Notes under the pieces: model-generated
Told to the model about the DNA's origin: nothing
The model's database searches: none
The model's input: only the letters and a program-made list of their open reading frames with translations
Part shown: piece after piece, positions 34,950 through 46,204 of the stretch
Layout: each line of letters begins with the position of its first letter
How positions within the stretch are numbered: the first letter of the stretch is position 1
Assembly: GCA_031216915.1 (NCBI GenBank)
Contig: CM062289.1
Span: 18,826,520 to 18,890,519 of the forward strand
Length of the DNA stretch: 64,000 nt
Reading direction: 5' to 3'
Source of the DNA: Pictodentalium vernedei
Taxonomy: Eukaryota > Mollusca > Scaphopoda > Dentaliida > Dentaliidae
Position numbers and translations under genes: made by a program

Positions 34950-35337
34950 ACGTGAGATTATCTTGGGCGCGTTTCAGTAAAAATTCACCCTCTGCTCCAC
35001 AATGATAGATGTATGGCAGCATTTCTTTGGACTTTGAGAGATGATTTTATTGCGAATGAAGCACCGTAGACATCAACTGAGATACTATAACCAAAACTAA
35101 TATGTGAACAGTGTAAGGTATTTACACATAGATGGTCTCAAATGAGTTCCGATTTCATACGAAATTTCTGTACCGAGTTCACAAAAATCGAACTGAGCCG
35201 AGGTTTGCCGAGACTTACCGAGGTTTACCGAGGTTTAGATCGTCGATTGTTGTGAACGAGGTTGAGAAATTTCATGTCAAATCGTGATGAATTTGAAATT
35301 CTTTTTATCACATAATGTGCAATTTAATTCTTTTAAC
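34950..35337. other. no gene recognised
   Basis: Short local repeat only: GAGGTTTGCCGAGACTTACC followed by GAGGTTTACCGAGGTTTAG at about 35199-35236. Confidence 0.5.
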
Positions 35338-35460
35338 TAAAGTGGCGACTAAAGCTGATCAACAATGTTCACAAAAAATCGCCTGCCAAAGTTTAGTATT
35401 TTTTCAGATCGTTCCAAGGAGAGGTCATAAGCTATCTTTTTGACACAAAAAATGAAAATA

Positions 35461-37041
35461 TACTACTCAAAGTTTGCTAAGCACCAAGTATATCCAACTA
35501 CCTGTTTTACGTTTTAGTTGATATATTGTAATGAAAAGTGTATATATTTTTTATTTAATTACATCGTTAATGATTTAAGAACAGAAATTAAGATTTTGTT
35601 TGTGTTGGACATTATTTTTTAGCTTTTGAATACGATAACCATGGAAAATGGATATTATTGGTAAAAGAGGACATTTTTCAAATTTGCCAAAAAGTTGACG
35701 GAACGAACTGATATGGGTTCAATATTGCGTATGAGACCGATTATTGTTAATTACAGCTTGACAATGCCTTCTCATGCTCCCAATCAGGTTCCAGATGGTC
35801 CTTTGTGGGATGTTGTTTCATTCTTGGATCAGCACGGCACCAAGCTCCTGAACACTTCTTGGTTGGACTGGACGGACTGAAATTGCAAGCTGCAACTCAT
35901 TCCAGACATGTTCGATTGGATTGAGGTCAGGGGATCTTGCCAGACAGTCCATACGCTCAATCCCCTCCCTCTGTCGGTACTCCCCGACAGCTTGGGCAAC
36001 ATGAGGACGGGCATCATCGTCCATCAGAATGAATCTATCACCCACTGCACCTGCATGCAATCTGACGTGGGCATCCAGGATCTCATCAATATACCACTGT
36101 GCAGTCAATGTACCACGGTCCTGGACACAGAGCTCTGTACGTCCATCCCAGCTGATGCCGCTCCAGACCATTATTGACCCTCCACCATAGCGGTCATGCT
36201 CAGCAATGTTGGCTGCATGGAATCGCTCTTCTGGTCTTCTCCATACCCTAGAACGCCTATCTGTGTTGTCTAGGCAGTACCTTGACTCATCTGTTAAAAG
36301 GACAAGTCGCCAATCTTCTCTGGTCCATCCAACGTGATCCATAGTCCATTCATATCGAGCCTGGTCGTGGTTCTGGGACAACTGAATGCGAATACATGGT
36401 CTTCTCGATCGGAGACCACATTCGTTCAACCTTGCCCGAATAGTCTGCATCGAAACATTTACCCCGGATGCATTCTGAAGGTCACTGTGAAGCTGGGTTG
36501 CGGTATCAAAGCGATTCCTACGGGCCTGAATGATCAAAAACCGGATTTCAGCTGCAGATGTTGCCCTGTATCTGCCGCCACCATGTCGTCTAACTGGTGT
36601 GCCATACTGCTGAAATCTTGTCCAGGCTCTGGTGACCACCGTATGATGCACATCAAGGGCTTCACCAACCTGACGATGGGTAGCCCCTTGTTCCCCTATC
36701 CCTACAGCCCGCCACATTTCTGCTTCAGACAAATGTCTTCTTACATTTGCATTCGCCATATTCAATCATTAAATAACAAGGGTTGGTGTTGAAATGAAGA
36801 CTGAATACCCTACACATCTCATGTACATGTCGACAGTACACGAAAACATCATGAAAATCAAGGGGTACATGCTTTCCATGACTGTCACGAAAAGTCTGCC
36901 TGTCAAGAGAGCTAATGTAAACACTGGGGACCATCTCAATGCATTCCTCAATCATATCCACTAAAAATATCGCAAATGTGTCACAAGAAAATTTCACAAT
37001 GATGTGTCAAATATGTGGTGTTTAGCAAACTTTGAGTAGTA
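35461..37041 (-). mobile_element. Tc1-like transposon, copy 2, nearly intact
   Basis: The inverted ends TACTACTCAAAGTTTGCTAA are the same as the 28490 copy, with TA at 35459-35460 and 37042-37043. Length 1581 bp, usual for Tc1-like elements. The host is a TTAA MITE, so the MITE is older than this insertion. Confidence 0.95.
35719..36765 (-). pseudogene. Tc1-like DD34E transposase with one nonsense codon
   Basis: An open frame of 315 codons (36765 down to 35821) stops at TGA 35818-35820, then continues in frame to a natural end at 35719-35721 (SHTQY). The aligned copy at 28.7 kb has tryptophan at the TGA, so this is a TGG-to-TGA change about 33 residues short. N-terminal helix-turn-helix domain (HLSEAEMWRAVGIGEQGATH), a middle linker with RRHGGGR, and the catalytic triad: D in LLTDESRY, D in LMDDDARPH and E in DLNPIEHVW. 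I count 34 residues between the second D and the E. The triad is complete, so the truncated product could keep some activity, but that is unknown. ATG at 36763-36765 is the first start; the second Met lies two codons on. Confidence 0.93.
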
Positions 37042-37375
37042 TATTTATTTATTCAGGAACAATTTTCTGCAAATGTCGTCTGCTATTTGTATAAGGTAGA
37101 CGGTTAATGAAAAATAACAGAAAAATTACTTCAATTCTACTTCCGTTGATGTCTGACGTCATTCCCGCATGAGATGTGTTGTAAACGATATTTTCTGAAA
37201 TGAGCTATTTAATGGTGTTATTCGTGGTTTAAAAAAAACAATGAAATGTTTATGATAATTCAAATACAGTTGTAAAGGTTCTCACACTATTGTTAAACAT
37301 CACGCCATCCCATATTCACACACCCCAAATATAAACACTGCATTTTATCATTTTATCATTTTGGAACCTTCAATT

Positions 37376-37443
37376 CGTCCCCTGAGTTCCAATGTGTTCT
37401 ATGTGCCTACTGGCACATAGAACACATTGGAACTCAGGGGACG
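37376..37443. mobile_element. 68-bp palindromic mini-element, copy 2
   Basis: Perfect palindrome apart from the loop, flanked by AATT at 37372-37375 and 37444-37447. Confidence 0.9.
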
Positions 37444-37447
37444 AATT

Positions 37448-37870
37448 TTCGATCTTTAATCACGACCCGAGTCCCAGAATTCCCAACTTTTCGTTTCACC
37501 TTCAGTAATGTTTGTTAGAGTTTGGTATTGTAGGTGGAAACGAGATATTTTCACAGCCTCCCACATGTTGCTTCTAAGCAGATTTGGGAGAGATTGTATT
37601 TATTTCCCAGGGTTCATTTGCACGCGGCAGACTTATGACAAGAAGATAAGAAGAAAATAAAGTTTCGGCAAGTAGTGATGTTTATGTTGTTTTTTCTGGG
37701 GATTCACACCACAAACTAAATAAAGGTTCCGGGTCCCAATACGTCAGGATTCAAATATTCAATGACGAAAAAACGTCAAATTATGGACTATAGACAATTT
37801 AAAGAAACGTTCGACTTGTAATATTATTTGGAACGTCCACATCAGTAGAAGCCAAGGATATGTTCACACG
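37448..37870. other. no recognised feature
   Basis: No coding sequence or repeat recognised. Confidence 0.5.
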
Positions 37871-37877
37871 GCCGCGC

Positions 37878-38104
37878 GTAAGCAATCACTGCCCGATGAT
37901 TAAAAATGGGAGGCACAGCCATCCACACCTGCCTGTAAAGAAAAAGTTCTGTCATGTTGGTAACGTAGGTGGCAATTACTTCGATTGGGCAAAATACGTG
38001 TAGGTAACCATTGCCTGATGGTTGAAAAGGGGAGGGACAGTCAGCCACCACTGCTTATAAAGGAAAATGTCTGTCATGTGGGTAACGTAGGTAACAGTGA
38101 CTCC
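37878..38104 (+). repeat. tandem duplication, about 125 bp, two copies
   Basis: AGCAATCACTGCCCGATG..GTTCTGTCATGTTGGTAACG and AACCATTGCCTGATG..GTCTGTCATGTGGGTAACG. A small hairpin (AAATTTATTTTCC / GGAAAATAAATT) follows at about 38118-38150. Confidence 0.8.
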
Positions 38105-38175
38105 GGACATTTTTGAGAAATTTATTTTCCTTATGGAAAATAAATTCGTCCGTTATGTAATACCACCTGCAATGT

Positions 38176-38738
38176 GATCCTTCAATTCTACAGGAACAGG
38201 GCTAATTCTCTTGATATTTGTCCTTGTGAACCCAAGATCGTGATACGACGTAAATTCATAAAGAAGACAGTTGCACGGGGAATTTGTGTGGTAGACCAAG
38301 CAAGATCTTCAACGTGCAGCCTTGGGGCTGCACGTTGAAAATATTGATTGGTCTACCCCGTGGTAATGAATATAGACTGTTCCATGTTATGACAGGGAAC
38401 TAGCGTCGAAGATTTATTTATTTATTGGTGTTTTAAGATCACATATTTCTGCACAGTGGCTAATCATGACCACGACAGTTTTACGGGTGGAGGAAGCCGG
38501 AGTACCCGCAGAGAACCACCGAGCAACGGCGAGCATCTGTCAGCTCCCCGACATACTAACTCCACACAAGCAGGGTTAGCATTGGTTGAAAACAGGTGCA
38601 CCATCGACGTGCAGTACGCTTTTGTACACAGCGTCACCGTGCCCCACACGGGCAATGGGGGTGAAGTGTCTTGCCCAAGGACACAACGCGGTTGCCGCGG
38701 GTGAGCGTCGAAGATACCATCAGGGTTCAAAGGTTTAA
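38176..38738. mobile_element. family D hairpin MITE with nested SINE
   Basis: The hairpin TCTTCAACGTGCAGCCTTGG / GGCTGCACGTTGAAAATATT sits at about 38305-38345. The right end is GGTTCAAAGGTTTAA. The left end is worn (ATCCTTCAATTC). The SINE at 38414-38703 interrupts the right part. Confidence 0.8.
38414..38703 (-). mobile_element. SINE lacking its head, tail A, nested in a MITE
   Basis: Perfect 12-bp target duplication AGCGTCGAAGAT (38402-38413, 38704-38715). On the minus strand it begins CACCCGCGGCAACCGCG, just where the tRNA-like head ends in full copies. It was therefore inserted without the Pol III head. Confidence 0.92.
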
Positions 38739-39165
38739 TAGTGTGTATTATCATAGAACTCCACCACACAATATGCAAACATTGTTCACATTGCATGGTG
38801 CCAATTTAGGCAATAGCACTAAAATTTTGATTTTTCACCAAAGAAAAATCTTCTTTGGCCAAAATTTTGGCACCAAAAAAGTTTCTTTCACCTGTGCAGT
38901 GAAGAGCCCAATCGATGAAGAAACCCTAAAAAGTATTACAACTTTACTCAATAAGGTGTTAGAAATGGTATTTGGGGAAACTTTCAAATTTAACTGTCAG
39001 TGAATGGTAACGGGACATGGTGTTCTTCAATAGAAAATTGTAGGTTATTTACTTTACAAAAGGCTGTATAGTTGATTAGATAAGTACTTCATACCGTCGC
39101 GGTGACGAAGTATTTATCTAATTATTATACGCCGCCCTTGGTTAAGACTCTCGTCCAGCTAAAGC
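38739..39165. other. no gene recognised; one hairpin
   Basis: Hairpin at 39074-39124: TTAGATAAGTACTTCATACC / GTGACGAAGTATTTATCTAA. An open frame at 38671-39003 starts in SINE sequence and has no known domain. Confidence 0.6.
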
Positions 39166-39167
39166 TA

Positions 39168-39805
39168 CAGTCCCATATAGGCTAGTCCCGGATCTATAGC
39201 CCAGGATTATCCCGGATTGCCGTAACTATGGTCCGGGATGATCCGGCGATACTTTTCCGCCCCGGATGCGTATTGTTGCCCACAATGCGTTATAAAAACC
39301 CAACAAGCCGGTGTGGATACGGACCACCCCGGACAGCCCAGGACCATCCAGGAGGAGTCACGGATCAACCCGGCAGAGTTAGGGATGAATAGGGATCACT
39401 ACGGACAGGACCCGGATCATCCCGGATCATCCTGGACTCCACCGTGTTGGCAACGGGGTTGTCCTGGATGGTCCGTAACTTGAACGGGATGATCCGGCGT
39501 GATCCTGCATGTCATTTATTGTCCCGGACTACCTCGTTTCGATACGGTTCACGCCGGCTCATCCCGTTCAAGTTACGGATCGTTCAGGATGGTCAAGGAC
39601 CACCCCGGATTAAATCTTCGTCCCGGATCGTCCCGGAGGTTTTTGACAGTCAGAAATATCCGGGACGACATGCCGGATACCCAAGGACCACCCCGGATGG
39701 CCAAGGACGACCCCAGACTATCCAGGACCACTACGGCGTCGTCAAGGATCAGGTCCCGGATCATCCCGGACTGGTCCGGGGTGATCCGGGGCCTATATGG
39801 GACTG
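39168..39805. mobile_element. TA MITE built from CCGGAT/ATCCGG words
   Basis: Ends TA-CAGTCCCATATAGGC and GCCTATATGGGACTG-TA are perfect inverted partners, with TA at 39166-39167 and 39806-39807. The interior is packed with short inverted words such as CCCGGATCATCCCGGA and GGATGATCCGG on both strands, more than a dozen times. TACAGT ends and TA target suggest mobilisation by a Tc1/mariner-type transposase. Open frames here are by-products. Confidence 0.85.
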
Positions 39806-39916
39806 TACCTTACGCACAGTGGGTAAGCGGTAAAGTGCCGATTAATCTGTTTTTATCTTAAGTACAACAACAGGTAAACATACGACAATGTTGTCACCCG
39901 GATCATTAATTGAATC

Positions 39917-40291
39917 GGGGAGCACGGTGGCTCGGTAGCAAGGCTGCAAGCCGAGAGGTCCTCGGTTCGAATCCCACCTACGGCAACCGCATTGTGTCCT
40001 TGGGCAAGACACTTTACCCACATTACCCACGTGGGGGCACTGTGGCGTTGTGCGTACTGCACGTCGATGGTGCACTTGTCTTCAACCAATGCTAACTCTG
40101 CTTGTGTGGAGTTAGTATGTTGGGGAGCATGACAGTTGCTCGCCGTACGTTACTCGGTGGTTCTCCCCGGTTACTCTGGCTTCCCCCACCCGTAATACTG
40201 TCCGACGCGATATGACCCTGATTGTCGAAAGTGTCGTTAAACCACAATAAATACATAAATAAATAATTAAATAAATGAATCAGTAGGTCTA

Positions 40292-40334
<43 letters not shown>
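39917..40334 (+). mobile_element. tRNA-headed SINE, tail B
   Basis: Head GGGGAGCACGGTGGCTCGGT with box B GGTTCGAATCC, shared body, then tail B (GCGATATGACCCTGATTGTC, GTGTCGTTAAACCACAATAA). It ends with two AAAT runs separated by AATCAGTAGGTCTAT, which recurs after the second run. Confidence 0.9.
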
Positions 40335-40463
40335 ATCAGTAGGTCTATCAGCATATAGATATAACTAAGGTGACCAGCCTTTTCGACTACCGATGATTTC
40401 GTTAGAACTTTCGAGTTCTGTCGGATTTTTACCGTGACAAATTGTCCTTTCACTCTTGAAATA

Positions 40464-40707
40464 CAGTCCGTGTAGAGTGGATTGTAACTAAATCACCCGC
40501 GGAGTGGGGCTGTCAACCAAGCTATAACTTTCAAATTGTGTACACATCGACAAAAAACACAAGCAATGTTTCAGCCAATGGACCTCCGGGTTTAACCCGG
40601 AAGTCCATTGACTGAAACTTTGCTTGTGCTGGTTATGCTTTCCAGCAAATTTGCAATTATTGCTTGGATGGAATCTCCACTGAGCGAGTGATTTAATGTC
40701 GACAGGT
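40464..40707. mobile_element. TA MITE, second copy of the 9758-10013 family
   Basis: Starts TA-CAGTCCGTGTAGAGTGG with ACTAAATCACCCGCGGAGTG. Central hairpin CACAAGCAATGTTTCAGCCA / TGACTGAAACTTTGCTTGTG. The right end is worn beside a (TG)n run and a G14 tract (40706-40738). Confidence 0.8.
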
Positions 40708-40738
40708 GTGTGTGTGTGTGTGTGTGGGGGGGGGGGGG

Positions 40739-41053
40739 GGTCTCACCCTCCACCCAGCTAGGAGTATTTTTTTCAATAGTTGGAAATTCCGAGGTCAAAA
40801 ATCAAATAGTTGGAAATTCAATAAATTAACATTGTTCATGAAAAATATTAAAATTCCAATTAATGATGACAAATTTTGATCTTTTATTTCCAACTGGAAA
40901 CTTGAGTTTCAAATTTCCTACTCTAAAATTGACATGGCCTCAAAATTTCGACTCTGACATCAATCCGGTAAATTTTCTGACCCAGACACATTCAGGACTA
41001 GTGAAAATTGTCAGAAGGGTTCATAAGCATGTGTGTATATATATATAATCACT
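40739..41053. other. no gene recognised
   Basis: AT-rich text with repeated AATAGTTGGAAATTC at about 40775 and 40804. No gene recognised. Confidence 0.5.
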
Positions 41054-41293
41054 TTAACCCTTTACCCAACACTGACGATTTCAAAATTCATTATTTTAAA
41101 TATCATTTTTTAAATTTAAAAAAAAAATTTCAACAAAACCATATCATGTGACCCCTCTTTGGAACGAGCTCGTTTCAAAGAGGGATCACATGATATGGTT
41201 TTGTTGAAATTTTTCGAAAAATAATATTTTTTCAGCAGCTGTATTTGCATATTACGCGGGTGGATGCGGGCAAATCGTTGGTTAAAGGGTTAA
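41054..41293. mobile_element. piggyBac-like TTAA MITE, core type B
   Basis: TTAACCCTTTACCCAAC and GGTTAAAGGGTTAA ends; core CCATATCATGTGACCCCTCT..TCACATGATATGG. Confidence 0.9.
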
Positions 41294-42084
41294 AAGATAT
41301 CACCCAGCGCTGCAGTGCAACCACCTATCGAAACAACTTACAGTTGGAATTTACACGGTGGCACCGCCACCCCTCCCCCCCCCCCCCCAGCTGAAAACCT
41401 CTAGCCACATCCCTGAATCTGCCTTGTTGTTGTGTTTTCGCAATAAACTGCATCTAATCTGTCTAAACCAGTGGAAATGCAAATAACGTCATCTTACAGA
41501 GTTCCGCTGGGAAGCGTCTCAGTCTAATACCCAGCTTGAACTTTCAGCTGTCACCAACTTTCATGCTTTGAGTTTCACGTGTGGGCGATTGGTGAATACG
41601 CCGTCGATATCTGCATGCGTGCATTTCAACATCAGTCAATATCGGTACTAATGGGGCTGGGACCTTCACCTTGTATAATTAGCAGATAGAAAGTCGAGCA
41701 GATAAACACTGCATTGCGGGATTCAAGAGAATTTGCACGTTTGTATTATTCAACATTTGTCTTCATTGATTATTTCAAGTGACCCGAGTGGCAGACATGT
41801 TTAGCGTTCGCGTCGATATTTGTCCGCATTTCGGATCGAAAGCATTTGTCTGTGAGGCATAATACCATTATGAAATTATATTTAGCCAGTTTAACGATCC
41901 ATAAAAAATAAATCCACTGCGCATCTCAAGATTCTTGATGAGAAACGACCTCGTCGAAGTTGGTTGAATTGAAGGAGTGGAAAATATATTGTTTTCCTTT
42001 ATTCTTTCAATAAGTCTCCTTTTAACTTTAATTTGGAAATTAAAGCGGCCCGAAAATGAGTTAGGTTATTATTATTATCATCGG
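41294..42084. other. no gene recognised; C-run
   Basis: A C16-17 tract at about 41373-41388. No coding sequence recognised. Confidence 0.5.
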
Positions 42085-42765
42085 GTGATGTGGGGGGAAC
42101 TGGGGAAATCTCACCCATGGGAAGGAAATTTGATCTTGACACGTGGCTTGTCGAGTATAGAAGCCAAATACCTTTCCCCGAGAGTGTGTTTATTCATCAC
42201 ACCTCCACACCACTCGAGGATGATTTTCTCTAACCACACCCAACGTGGCGTTGTCGAAGGCAAAATGTAGCTTTTGCGATGAAAAAGAGGCACAGAGGCG
42301 ACGGAAGCTCGATAAAGTGGAGGGGCACAAATTTTCAAGGCTACCATGGTTCAGCCCAATGGGAGGGAACGTTACAATCATATATCTGTGAATGTACCGT
42401 GACACATTATAGAGTCTCGTTTAGATGAGCAGGCCGCGGGGTGGTCACTGTCTTGTCCGTTTCTTCCACTTCAGCCATCTTCCAACCCGAAGGGCAGCCT
42501 TTGGGTTGGAAGATAGTTGAAGTAGAAGAAATGGACCGGAGCGACCGAAAGTGGGATTCTTTGGCTAAATATTGTTTGGATTTGCAAATAATGTTACAGA
42601 AATGCCTGTATATTGACACATTTACCTTCGCCCATTTTAACTCATCGTGTCACTGCGAAACATATCTGTGGAAAAAGTGGAGGGGCACGTGCCTCCCTGT
42701 GCCTCTGCCCGAGGGTGCGTTTATTCATCACAACCCCACACCACACCACTCGAAGAGGATAGTAG
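42085..42765. mobile_element. hAT-type MITE copy between two related fragments
   Basis: 42293-42706 starts CAGAGGCGACGGAAGCTCGA and ends GTGCCTCCCTGTGCCTCTG, matching 54397-55001. On either side, 42175-42228 and 42707-42765 share GAG.GTG.GTTTATTCATCAC and CCACACCACTCGA, remnants of the repeat seen at 45.7 and 46.2 kb. Confidence 0.7.
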
Positions 42766-42786
42766 TATGTAAGGTTGAGATCTGGC

Positions 42787-45500
42787 CTCTTTACCAGGAT
42801 CCCGGGGTCAGACCATGACCGGGGTCATTGACCCCGACGCCCAAATCCGTTAGGCCCCCTCTCCCTCTCCCCTCCCCTCTCCACACTAGGCCTAGGCTAT
42901 TTTTAGGCTCCCCTCACCCTATCCGCCCTGTACGTACCATCTGTTTTTAGGCTATCCTTCCCCAAAGCCCATTTTAGGACCCTCTAAAGGGACCCGAGCT
43001 ATGTATAACCTATTTAGGCTTTCCCCACATTGTTTTGGCCTTTCCGGTATGTGGGTTCCCTCCCAAAGCACACTCCCTCCCCACCAAAGCCCTGGACTGT
43101 TCCTCCCCTGCCCAAGGCTAGCCCAAAGCTGGGGGACATTCAAACTGAGGTGTCCAATGAGTACTATCAAAATAGTGCCACCATCCCCTATCCCCTCCTT
43201 GCCTCTCCCATAACTTTATTTCTTGGTAAATATCTCTAAGGTAAATGTTGTCAAGGACATGTACACGTAACGGCATACAAAATGCTTTAGATATAAAGAC
43301 TACCTGGTTTGTTTAGACATGTCATAAAGGAATTATGATAGAGAACACCTAGTCTTTGTCAATGCATAGATAAAGGTGATTAAGATAGAGATAATCTTTG
43401 TTTATAAGAAGATATGATGGTGTCACGTTGTATAGTTATGCAAATGGATAAGGGACAACTGGTATGTTTGATTATGTCATAGATAAAGGTATTATGATAA
43501 AGGTCTCCTTTGTTTATAAGAAGCTTAATATGATACAGACCATGTACACTGTTTGATTATGTCATAGATAAGATGGTGTCACGTCGCAGGCGTTTGATAA
43601 CCCAGTAAGATCGCGGCGGTGTCTGATTGGTCAAACAGTTGTCCAATCAGATCATTCCACACGGCGGTATGTTTCATTGGACCAATAGATAAGCGTGTTG
43701 TAAAATTATCCGACGCAGCCACTCTCTGATTGGTCAAACAACTGTTCAATCAGATCGTGCCATGCAGTATTGTCTGCGTGGTGAATAGATGAGTGACCCG
43801 GAGTGTGACAATAAAAGGCAAGCAAGATTGGAAGTCATCTGTCCACCCTGAAGGCAGACCAGATGGCCAAGGCTCAGCATCCTCTTTCCCTTATAGGCTG
43901 ATGGATGACTCCCATCTTTCAAAAAAATACATATTGGTGGATTTTTTCCTTTTTTGTAACCGTTAAGGATAATATGATGGGGCTGCTCCCAAACCAGCGA
44001 CTGTCTGGGTTTCTTTTTTTATCTTTTCTAAAATAACCACCAAACTGCGGTTTCAATATTACCATAAATATGCTCACAACTCTAAGAAAACACGGAGCAG
44101 AACTTATGTAATTATGCAAAATTCCTAGCCATCTTCCAGTCCGAGGTTCTCTGGGATCTCAACCCACTATCCTACTGCCAGTCGCACACTCAAACTTAAT
44201 AAGATTATTGGCTCTCGCTCCCGACTCTCGTGGCTTTATAAGCAAATAAATCTATAAAGCAAATAAAGTTATTCGGGTCACAAGGGATTTCAGTCACACA
44301 GCGTCCGTGTAAGCCTTCGGCGCGAAGAAACTTTTTCCACCAATATGTATTTTTTTGAAAGATGAGAGTCATCCATCAGTCTATAAGGGAAAGAGGATGC
44401 TGAGCCTTGGCCATCTGGTCTGCCTTCAGGGGGGACAGATGACTTCCAATCTTGCTTGCCTTTTATTGTCACACTCCGGATTACTCATCTATTCGTCACG
44501 CAGACAATACTGCATGGCACGATTTGATTGGACAGTTGTTTGACCAATCAGAGAGCGTCTGCCTCAGATAATTTTACAACACGCTTATCTATTGGTCCTA
44601 TGGAACATACCGCCGTGTGGAATGATCTGATTGGACAACTGTTTGACCAATCAGACATCGCCGCGATCTTACTGGGTTATCAAACACCTGCGACGTGACA
44701 CGATCTTATCTTTTTATGACATAATCAAACAGTGTACATGGTCTTTATCATATTAAGCTGCTTATAAACAAAGGAGACCTCTATCATAATACCTTTATCT
44801 ATGACACAATCAAACACATCAGTTGTGCCTTATCTATTTGCATAACTATACAACGTGACACCATCATATCTTCTTATAAACAAAGATTCTCTCTATCTTA
44901 ATCACCATTATCTATGCATTGACAAAGACCAGGTGTTCTCTATCATAATTCCTTTATGACATGTCTAAACAAACCAGGTAGTCTTTATATCTAAAGCATT
45001 TTGTATGCCGTTACATGTACATGTCCTTGACAACATTTACCTTAGAGATATTTACCAAGAAATAAAGTTATGAGAGGGTCGGGGAGGGGATAGGGGATGG
45101 TGGCACTCTTTTGTTAGTACTCAATGGACACCTCAGTTTGAATGTCCCCCAGCTTTGGGCGAGCCTTTGGAAGGGAGAGGAACAGTCCAGGGCTTTGGTG
45201 GGGAGGGACTGGGCTTTTGGAAGGGGAAGCCCACATACAGGAAAGGCCAAAACAATGTGGGGGAAAACCTAAATAGGTTATACATAGCTCGGGTCCCTTT
45301 AGAGGGTCCTAAAATGGGCTCTGGGGAAGGATAGCCTAAACAAATAGGGTACGTACAGGGCGGGTAAGGTGAGGGGTGCCTAAAAATAACCTAGGCCTAG
45401 TGTGGAGAGGGGAGGGGAGAGGGAGAAGGGAGGCCTAACGAATTTAGGCGTCGGGGTCAATGACCCCGGTCATGGTCTGACCCCGGGGTCCAGGTAAAGA
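42787..45500. mobile_element. 2.7-kb foldback element, arms about 1.15 kb
   Basis: The left arm 42787-43939 and right arm 44337-45500 are reverse complements along their length by eye, with scattered differences and small gaps. Outer ends: CCCGGGGTCAGACCATGACC, then GGGGTCATTGACCCC, itself palindromic. The loop 43940-44336 is unique and has no recognised gene. No transposase and no clear target duplication were seen. The arms include CT-rich blocks, repeated GATTATGTCATAGATAA phrases and CCAAT-type palindromes. Confidence 0.85.
43621..43757. other. paired CCAAT-type palindromes inside the foldback arm
   Basis: TCTGATTGGTCAAACAGTTG then TCCAATCAGATC, and TCTGATTGGTCAAACAACTG then TTCAATCAGATC, each pair back to back. 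Mirrored near 44525-44660. ATTGG/CCAAT is the NF-Y core, so regulatory activity is possible but only inferred. Confidence 0.6.
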
Positions 45501-45684
45501 CCCCATGCAACTCGATTGTTGAGAAAAATGAAGTGCATATTCGGAATTAGCATAGAAGTCCGATTAAAATGTTTACTTCGAAAACAAGCAACAGCTCATG
45601 ACAGCGATGGGTTAACGTTTTGAAGCGAGTTGAAATAAATTACGTCAATTTCAAATTATTGATTTCGATGACGTCATGTGACGT

Positions 45685-45905
45685 AGGGTGAGAGAAAAAT
45701 CACCCTCGAGTGATGTGGGCGTGTAGCTGGCCCAAGTATTTTGCCCTCGGTGAGATTTTCCCATCCCACACCCGCACCCATCGAGGATTATAATAGTCCC
45801 GGGTGAGATAGCAGGGAGAGACAGATGTTTCTCCACCACTGCATGTGTAACATACGTCTGTCCAGGGTGAGATAGCAGGGAGAGACAGATGTATCCCACC
45901 CCACC
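45685..45905. repeat. hairpin repeat (family J), copy 1
   Basis: AAAATCACCCTCGAGTGATG and GGTGAGATTTTCCCATCCCA, then GAGGATTATAATAGTCCCGG. A duplicated GGTGAGATAGCAGGGAGAGA block at 45799 and 45866 follows. Confidence 0.75.
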
Positions 45906-46204
45906 CACGTGACGTTATACATTTATAACGTTATAATGACGTTATGCATATCATATCAGTTTTTTGCTACCAACTAATTCATATTGACGTCATCAGAATG
46001 CCGTGTGATCAAAGTTTGATGCTCTAAAACTCTTTAAACCCCAAGATGCCACCGTTCCTAATTGATTTCGTGGTATATACCTTTGGTATATACATAACTT
46101 TTGCATGCTTTTTCCGATGGTGTCATTAGTTTTTCAAAACAACGAATACCAAATGAGTTGATTATATCAGCACGTGACCGCCGATTACCTCTGCTAACGT
46201 AACC

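Larger units (their letters stand above)
35338..37107. mobile_element. piggyBac-like MITE split by a Tc1-like transposon
   Basis: Left half 35338-35460 contains AAAAAATCGCC, GTTCCAAGGAGAGGTCATAA and GACACAAAAAATGAAAA. The right half 37042-37107 contains ATTCAGGAACAATTTTCTGC, AAATGTCGTCTGC and GGTAGACGGTTAA. The insert is 35461-37041. Confidence 0.8.

Noticed and set aside
36334-36792. 152-codon plus-strand frame at 36.3-36.8 kb
   Set aside because: It lies opposite the Tc1-like transposase frame on the minus strand, which carries the recognised motifs. The plus frame is a shadow.
39444-39861. 129- and 120-codon frames at 39.4-39.9 kb
   Set aside because: They translate the CCGGAT word array of the TA MITE; proline, glycine and aspartate richness reflects the DNA words.
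43001-43239. Proline-rich frames in the foldback arm
   Set aside because: Overlapping frames over CT-rich DNA, mirrored in the other arm, with no domain.
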